From 21-14-0-10-47-8 sp966211455 (GTDB lineage Bacteria > Bdellovibrionota > Bdellovibrionia > Bdellovibrionales > Bdellovibrionaceae), in NCBI GenBank assembly GCA_966211455.1, contig CBIHNI010000007.1:157847-221846 (forward strand): a stretch of 64,000 nucleotides of DNA. Direction: 5' to 3'. Under the pieces are notes generated by a model, which was not told the DNA's origin, did no database searches, and was given only the letters and a program-made list of their open reading frames with translations. Positions within the stretch are counted from its first letter, which is position 1. The number at the start of each line of letters is the position of its first letter. The position numbers were made by a program, and so were the translations under genes. Positions 59,075 to 64,000 of the stretch are shown here, one piece after another.

Positions 59075-60201
59075 ACTTTCTCCAGAAAGCCCTGAAAATT
59101 CAAAGTGAGATCCAAAACCTCCCCGTCGAGAACATCGGATTTCAGACTTTGGAATCCCGCGCACAAAGCTCGGTCCGCATTTCCCAAGTTATTTCCGATG
59201 AAACGAAAGACCTGGATTGGCATGATCAAGCCCGCCTGCAAAACGAGTTTGAAGATGTCGGTCCGCTGGCAATCCTGATGGCGGACGAATCTGTTTCCGA
59301 AATTATCGTCAATGCCTTGGATCAGATCTGGTTCGAGCGTCGTGGACAGCTGCACAGATTAGACGATCGCTTTGCCAGCGAGCTGACGTTTCAAAATTTC
59401 GTCGAACGCGTTTGCCAGGAATCAAAAGTCCAAGTCAGCGTCGAAAGACCCTTCTGCGACGGAAGATTCCGCAATTTCCGTCTGCATTTGGTTTCATCCG
59501 AGCTCACGAAGTCGGGCTTCATCCTGACTCTTCGGCGGCAAAGCACCAATCCGTGGACCCTGAATCGTTTGCTAGAAGGCGGATGGACTTCGGAACAAGG
59601 AATGGAGATTCTGAAACAATGGATCGAGAGAAAGAAAAGTTTCTTGGTCGTGGGCGAAACCGGCTCGGGAAAAACTTCTGTTCTGAACGCCTGTCTGCAA
59701 AGCCTTCCCCGAAACGAGCGTGTGGTCGTACTTGAAGACACGGCCGAAATCGTGGTTCCGAACGAAGCCAGCACCCGACTTCTAACTCGTCATGATAGTC
59801 ATGGGCTTTTACCGACGGTGGATTTAACCGAGCTGCTTCGTCAGTCTTTGCGCATGCGTCCGGATCGTTTGGTCGTGGGAGAGGTGCGTGGTGCTGAAGC
59901 GAAAGACCTTTTGCTGGCGCTATCGACTGGGCACCAAGGCAGTATGGGAACTTTGCATGCCTCTTCGGCTTCGCAGGCGATTCTTCGTCTGGAAATGTTG
60001 GTTCAGCTGGGAGCCCCGCACTGGAGCCTGACGACGATCCGTCGTTTGCTAGGATTAAGTTTGAATGGAATTATTGTGGTGGGACGAAATGAAAATGGAG
60101 ACCGTCGTCTCCATTCCATTTGCGAGCTCAGCGCTGTCGAGGAAACCGGAATCCTGCTGGATCCGATTTACCAAGAAGATTCTGGGTTACGCTTCAACTG
60201 A
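59071..60201 (+). CDS. cpaF: CpaF/TadA-type pilus ATPase
   Basis: The 376-residue type II/IV secretion ATPase drives pilus assembly. It has the N-terminal domain, Walker A GETGSGKTSVLNA, the Asp box VVLEDTAEIVVPNE and Walker B-like LRMRPDRLVVGEVRGAEAKDLL with a GHQGSMGTLHASSA His box. It overlaps the cpaC stop by 4 bp (ATGA). The usual next genes, tadB and tadC, are not present in the window. Confidence 0.93.
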   Translation: MNFLQKALKIQSEIQNLPVENIGFQTLESRAQSSVRISQVISDETKDLDWHDQARLQNEFEDVGPLAILMADESVSEIIVNALDQIWFERRGQLHRLDDRFASELTFQNFVERVCQESKVQVSVERPFCDGRFRNFRLHLVSSELTKSGFILTLRRQSTNPWTLNRLLEGGWTSEQGMEILKQWIERKKSFLVVGETGSGKTSVLNACLQSLPRNERVVVLEDTAEIVVPNEASTRLLTRHDSHGLLPTVDLTELLRQSLRMRPDRLVVGEVRGAEAKDLLLALSTGHQGSMGTLHASSASQAILRLEMLVQLGAPHWSLTTIRRLLGLSLNGIIVVGRNENGDRRLHSICELSAVEETGILLDPIYQEDSGLRFN

Positions 60202-60618
60202 TAGATTTTGTGCCTTCAATGGTTCCGCCATTTCAGCTTGATACTGACTGACGTTTTCACGAGCGCGGCCGATGTCGGCGGTGGAAGTCTCGATCGCTTC
60301 GTTGAGATCTTGCACGATCTCTTCAGTGCGCGGGCCTGCCGGTGCGACTTCCGGTTTTTGCAAACGTGTTTCAAAAAAACGTTTGTTCAGTTCTTCGACT
60401 TTTTGAGCCCGAGCGGCTTCTTTCGGATTGCGAACCATCATCGTATCTTGGGCCGCCATCTCTTTCGCCTTTTGGCTGAGAGTGATGCGGTCTTGAACGG
60501 TGTTTCGACCTTGTTTTCTTCCAAAGGCGGGAGCACCGGGACGCGCGGGTGGTGCCTCATCGAGATCCACCGACTGGACCCGAGGACTTGCGGGCAAAAT
60601 ACTGCTGATCTTTTCCAT
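60187..60618 (-). CDS. Hypothetical protein
   Basis: The 143-residue protein has no signal or membrane segment. It contains QDRITLSQKAKEMAAQDT (about residue 50), which looks like the DRVxxSxxAxE element of FlgM-type flagellar proteins, though too weakly to name it. The rest is Pro/Ala-rich, then helical. ATG at 60618 has GAGGTGTGG upstream. It converges with cpaF by 15 bp. Confidence 0.6.
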   Translation of the reverse strand: MEKISSILPASPRVQSVDLDEAPPARPGAPAFGRKQGRNTVQDRITLSQKAKEMAAQDTMMVRNPKEAARAQKVEELNKRFFETRLQKPEVAPAGPRTEEIVQDLNEAIETSTADIGRARENVSQYQAEMAEPLKAQNLSVEA

Positions 60619-60853
60619 TCCACACCTCCATGTGCGATGTTTCCTTATCGGATGGTCACGTTCCAACTTGAGACATGCTGCAGGAATCTAGACTTTCCGC
60701 TCGAGATTTGCGGTTTGTCAGATTGATGCTCTGACTCCCCGAACATGATGCGGCGAATGCTTTCTGGATCTTGGTCTGGCGAGTTGACACCGACCTAGGT
60801 CCTGATGAAGCTCTTGGGATGACGTTTTGAAACGTTCTAAACAAGGAGAACCC

Positions 60854-61348
60854 ATGAAAAACATGCTCGTGATTTTTTTCGCTCTGACCGGCTTGTCTCT
60901 TCAAGGACTGGCGGCCGAGCTGCCGACTTGCACACCAACGATGACCGTTGAACAAGCAAAAGCCGAGTTGAAAAAAGGCATCGCTGAAGCCGATAAGAAA
61001 CTGCAAGCGAACTATGCCGTGGCCTATTCTCAATGCGATCAAGCGCAACTGACGGCGAAAGCACAATACGACCAGCGCGCGACGGAAATTGAAGCGACTT
61101 ACGCTGCTCAAGTTCAAGAGATCAAAGCTAATTTGGATTTAGGATGGCGCGAGCGTTTGGAAATGGCAACCATGGTTCACAACGAAGCCGTGCAAAACAA
61201 CTCAGCTCAGTATTCGGCCCAAACTGCCGGGATTCTTGAGAACTACAATACAAATGTTGCCCAAGCCAAAGCCGCTTTCCAAGTTCAAGCCGAAACTTTG
61301 ACAGCGAATTACAACAAGGCTGTCTGCGCGGTTCCCGCAGAACACTAA
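60854..61348 (+). CDS. Secreted coiled-coil protein
   Basis: The 164-residue protein has a signal peptide (MLVIFFALTGLSLQGLAAE) and then an Ala/Gln-rich helical part (AKAELKKGIAEADKKLQ, AQVQEIKANLDL). Three Cys (PTCTP, SQCDQ, AVCAVP) are spaced to allow a disulfide. ATG at 60854 follows AAGGAG. The family is unknown. It converges with the AlkB-like gene 3 bp away. Confidence 0.7.
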   Translation: MKNMLVIFFALTGLSLQGLAAELPTCTPTMTVEQAKAELKKGIAEADKKLQANYAVAYSQCDQAQLTAKAQYDQRATEIEATYAAQVQEIKANLDLGWRERLEMATMVHNEAVQNNSAQYSAQTAGILENYNTNVAQAKAAFQVQAETLTANYNKAVCAVPAEH

Positions 61349-61351
61349 AGG

Positions 61352-62380
61352 TTACGACTGGGCAAGCTGCGGTCGCAGCTTGCTTGTTCTTTGCGAAGCC
61401 GATTTTGAAACCGGCGAGACGTCAAAGCCGCCCAACGCCATCAACACCGTCAAAGACTGTCCATAAGGCATAACCTGCGTCCCGGCTTTTTCCTCGAGAT
61501 GGGCAAAATCCACCGCCGCTTGCATGTGATGATGAGCATGGTAGCCACCGCTGAAATAAACCAAATTTGAAATCAGGTAATGACAGTCAATGCTGTGTTG
61601 AGCCCGCACCGGCAAGAAATGGCCTTGCTCTCCCCGCGCACGCTGCAAACCTTTGTGCTCGCTGAATTCCAAGCCTTCCAGAAATAAAATCGCGTTCACG
61701 GAAATCAAAGCCCAGGCCAGCAACATCATGGGCCCCATAAAAATCCAAATCAAGGCGCCAAAAGCAACTTTCAGAAGCGTGTAATGCCAGAAACGATTCT
61801 GAAAGCTGAAAAGACCGACCCGTTGTTTTTCAAAAGCGAAAGCACCCTGCCAATTTCTGACGAAGCTTTGGTACAAAAAGCTCCAAATTTTTTGATCCGC
61901 TTTTGCCGTCGAAGGATCCATTTCGGTTCCGACATAACGATGATGAATTTCAAGATGCGAAATACGATAGGAAGCGAAATTGATCGTTGAAAGCGAAAGC
62001 ACACCCAAAGCCCGCAAGGCCGGCGAAGAGCGATGAATCAGCTCGTGTGCGGCTGGCAAAACCATTACGCCGATCACCATGCTCACCGAGTAAACGGCGA
62101 TCGCCCACTGCCAGCCCGAAAGGTCTTTGATCAGCCAAAATGCAGACGCCATATACGCGGCCAAGAGCACTGGCTGCAGCACCAAGGCCAGCTCACCCAA
62201 ACCTGGATGCAAAATCCAGCGGCGCAAGAAAGGGGATTGGATCTGATAATCCTTTAAAGATTCGTCCAAGATCACATTGATAAAAAGCGAGAATAGAAGA
62301 CCCAAACCCACCCAGGCACCGCCAATGGCGATTCCAAGCAAAGAAGAGGCGGTAACGATGTAGGAAATAAAAAAACCCAT
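61352..62380 (-). CDS. AlkB-like membrane di-iron hydroxylase / fatty-acid desaturase
   Basis: The 342-residue protein has about six membrane segments and the three His boxes: HELIHRSS, HLEIHHRYVGTEMDP and YHAHHHMQAAVDF, plus EHKGLQRARG and HSIDCHYLISNLV, which align with alkane 1-monooxygenase. The family binds two irons and oxidises alkyl chains with electrons from ferredoxin or rubredoxin. A lipid substrate is possible here. It stands between a terminator-flanked recA and the small secreted protein. Confidence 0.85.
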   Translation of the reverse strand: MGFFISYIVTASSLLGIAIGGAWVGLGLLFSLFINVILDESLKDYQIQSPFLRRWILHPGLGELALVLQPVLLAAYMASAFWLIKDLSGWQWAIAVYSVSMVIGVMVLPAAHELIHRSSPALRALGVLSLSTINFASYRISHLEIHHRYVGTEMDPSTAKADQKIWSFLYQSFVRNWQGAFAFEKQRVGLFSFQNRFWHYTLLKVAFGALIWIFMGPMMLLAWALISVNAILFLEGLEFSEHKGLQRARGEQGHFLPVRAQHSIDCHYLISNLVYFSGGYHAHHHMQAAVDFAHLEEKAGTQVMPYGQSLTVLMALGGFDVSPVSKSASQRTSKLRPQLAQS

Positions 62381-62448
62381 AGGGCGGCCATCTTATAGAA
62401 GCCGGGCCGTGGGTCAAATGAAGGAGTGATAAATTTCTGCAGGATGAA

Positions 62449-62477
62449 ATAAAAACGGGGTTCTTGACAGAACCCCG
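62449..62477 (-). terminator. Intrinsic terminator of recA
   Basis: CGGGGTTC (62456-62463) pairs with GAACCCCG (62470-62477) around a 6-nt loop, followed by TTTTTATTT on the minus strand. Confidence 0.9.
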
Positions 62478-62505
62478 CTTGAAGTTTGACTTTTAGCAAA
62501 ACAGA

Positions 62506-63699
62506 TTAGTGTTTTGCCTTTTTCTTGTCCGCTTCTTTGCTGTCTTTGGCTTCTTTTGCCGCCGCAGCCGCTTTCAAAGCTGTTTTTGGTGCCGGAGCCG
62601 CTTCTTCAGCTTGAGCTTCCAACAAAGAGCCTTCCGCATTCGCTTCTGGCTTATCCATTAAAAGCTTGCCGATTCCGTGAGAGGCCAGCACTTTCGTGCG
62701 AACTTCTTGGGTCACTTTCGGATTCTGGCGCAAGAATTCTTTCGCCTGATCGCGACCTTGTCCCATACGCTCGCCATTGTAGCTGAACCATGCACCCGAT
62801 TTTTCGATCAGGTTCGCGGTCACGCCCAAATCCAAAACGTCACCTTCGACAGAAATACCTTCACCGTACATCAGATCGAACTCTGTTTTTGTGAAAGGAG
62901 GCGCCATTTTGTTCTTCACGACTTTCACCGCCGTGCGGTTACCGGTCACTTCTTCACCGTTTTTGATCGCGCCAACACGGCGAACATCCAAACGAACTGA
63001 AGAGTAGAATTTCAAAGCGTTACCGCCCGTTGTGGTTTCAGGGTTACCGAACATCACACCGATTTTCATACGAATCTGGTTGATGAAGATCACCAAAGTT
63101 TGCGAACGGTTGATCGCCGCGGTCAGTTTGCGTAGAGCTTGTGACATCAAACGGGCTTGCAGACCCATGTGGCTGTCGCCCATTTCGCCTTCGATCTCGG
63201 CACGGGGAACCAAGGCCGCAACCGAGTCGATGACCAAAACGTCAATCGCGCCCGAGCGAACCAAAGTCTCGGTGATTTCCAAAGCTTGCTCGCCCGTGTC
63301 CGGCTGAGAGATCAGCATGTCCGTTGTGTTCACACCCAATTTACGAGCGTAGTTCACATCCAATGCGTGTTCGGCATCGACGTAAGCGACAACGCCGCCT
63401 TTTTTCTGAGCTTGTGCGATCACCGACAAAGCGATCGTTGTTTTACCAGATGACTCTGGACCGAAAACTTCGACGATACGACCTTTTGGAAGACCACCGA
63501 TACCCAGAGCGATGTCCAGACTCAAAGCGCCTGTACTGATTGCTTCCACGTCTTTATTCAAGTTCTCTTCAGCGCCCAAGCGCATGATCGAACCTTTACC
63601 GAATTGCTTTTCAATTGTAGAGACTGCCAACTCCAAAGCTTTGGTTTTTTCGCCAGATGCCTTGTCCGAGTGTCGAGCTTCATTGTTCAAATTTGCCAT
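62506..63699 (-). CDS. recA: Recombinase A
   Basis: The 397-residue protein has GPESSGKTTIAL (Walker A), GSIMRLGAE, NSVAALVPRAEIEGE-type region, the NQIRMKIGVMFGNPE loop L1 and TTGGNALKFYSSVRLD loop L2, and YNGERMGQGRDQAKEF. The C-terminus is an Ala/Lys-rich tail (KEAKDSKEADKKKAKH), longer than in E. coli RecA (353). ATG at 63699 follows GAAGGA. The partial cinA gene upstream is the usual partner. Confidence 0.98.
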   Translation of the reverse strand: MANLNNEARHSDKASGEKTKALELAVSTIEKQFGKGSIMRLGAEENLNKDVEAISTGALSLDIALGIGGLPKGRIVEVFGPESSGKTTIALSVIAQAQKKGGVVAYVDAEHALDVNYARKLGVNTTDMLISQPDTGEQALEITETLVRSGAIDVLVIDSVAALVPRAEIEGEMGDSHMGLQARLMSQALRKLTAAINRSQTLVIFINQIRMKIGVMFGNPETTTGGNALKFYSSVRLDVRRVGAIKNGEEVTGNRTAVKVVKNKMAPPFTKTEFDLMYGEGISVEGDVLDLGVTANLIEKSGAWFSYNGERMGQGRDQAKEFLRQNPKVTQEVRTKVLASHGIGKLLMDKPEANAEGSLLEAQAEEAAPAPKTALKAAAAAKEAKDSKEADKKKAKH

Positions 63700-63854
63700 A
63701 CAAATTCCTTCTTTCTTTCTCCGCAAACTTTTGCGGACGCATTTTATTGGCACACCTTTAGATGTGCTTTTTGTTATTCGTTACTTTCTTAGCTCCACCC
63801 TCTGACGTTCGGCTTTGCACCGATGGATTTGATTGGCCGTCAGATCCTAAATAC

Positions 63855-64000
63855 TTATTTCATCGAGTCCCAAAGCAGATCGATCGCAAATTCGACCGCC
63901 TGTTTTTGGACATCCGTACGATTGCCAGAAAATAACTTCTTGGCCGTCGTTTCAAAACCCGGGCCAGCCACCGCGAACCATACAGTGCCCACAGGCTTCT
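63855..64000 (-). CDS. cinA: CinA-type C-terminal domain (partial)
   Basis: The frame is open from the window edge to TAA at 63855. The visible 48 residues read KPVGTVWFAVAGPG and FAIDLLWDSMK, the C-terminal NMN-deamidase (PncC) domain of CinA. Only the end is in the window. The cinA-recA order is common in bacteria. The gene is too short for the other track, so it is listed here from the translation. Confidence 0.8.
   Translation of the reverse strand, partial: KPVGTVWFAVAGPGFETTAKKLFSGNRTDVQKQAVEFAIDLLWDSMK

Noticed and set aside
63700..63854. LexA box in front of recA
   Set aside because: No clear palindrome of the kind reported for SOS boxes was found; GTAACGAATAAC-like bases do not form a good match.
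1..64000. tRNA, rRNA or tmRNA genes
   Set aside because: I found no cloverleaf with GTTCRANNC plus matching arms in the intergenic regions inspected; a dedicated search (tRNAscan, Rfam) was not possible.

Overview
The window looks like a chromosomal segment of a Bdellovibrio-type predatory bacterium (Bdellovibrionota). I infer this from several short flagellins of about 275 residues, the Tad/Flp (type IVb) pilus genes, many secreted or lipid-anchored proteins without clear family, a PEGA-domain Ser/Thr kinase, and a men-type menaquinone pathway. No rRNA, tRNA or CRISPR array was recognised. The G+C content is moderate.

Layout. 0-6.2 kb: a partial outer-membrane protein, a small secreted protein, coaE, and a Ser/Thr kinase followed 3 bp later by a long-chain acyl-CoA synthetase. 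6.2-9.3 kb: a leftward run of envelope and secreted genes (matrixin-like protease lipoprotein, beta-barrel protein, AMIN-like protein) and a FlaG-like gene. 9.4-14.3 kb: a flagellin island on the minus strand with three flagellin genes. Two of them have sigma-28-like promoters and unusually long 5' leaders. Between them lies a REP-associated tyrosine transposase (RAYT) flanked by inverted REP-like arms. A perfect 62-bp palindrome of the same repeat family sits just behind the third flagellin, and an unrelated 105-bp inverted-repeat element lies behind the first. This island is the main accessory region.

14.4-20 kb: an MltA-3D lipoprotein, a thiamine/TPP ABC transporter (thiB-thiP-thiQ) behind a DoxX-like gene, nth and a ferredoxin. 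20-31 kb: a GNAT protein, a lipoprotein, elbB, ddl, an XRE regulator, a degenerate aldehyde dehydrogenase homologue, a TrmN6-like methyltransferase, a HIT protein, a PilZ protein, citrate synthase and a degenerate SpoIIE/PP2C-like protein. 31-42 kb: quinone and isoprenoid genes (polyprenyl synthase, UbiA-like prenyltransferase, thioesterase, menE, menC, menA, menB) mixed with rsmJ, a rhomboid protease and rmuC. 42-49.5 kb: phosphoesterases, YkgJ-type Cys-cluster proteins, a coiled-coil protein, rlmI, a CapA-like protein, a phytase-like esterase and folD.

49.5-60.2 kb: a histone-H1-like Lys/Ala-rich protein, then a Tad/Flp pilus locus in two blocks: flp, three small pilin-like or membrane genes, a cpaB-like gene and a secreted orphan; then the secretin cpaC and the ATPase cpaF. 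Between the blocks are an amidohydrolase, a large Met/Gly-rich secreted repeat protein and a REC-histidine kinase. The flp ribosome-binding site can be hidden in a leader hairpin. 60.2-64 kb: two small orphans, an AlkB/desaturase-like membrane protein, recA and the 3' end of cinA.

Start codons were re-chosen in many places from Shine-Dalgarno sites, ATGA-type overlaps and signal peptides. All family calls rest on reading motifs by eye; no database search was run.
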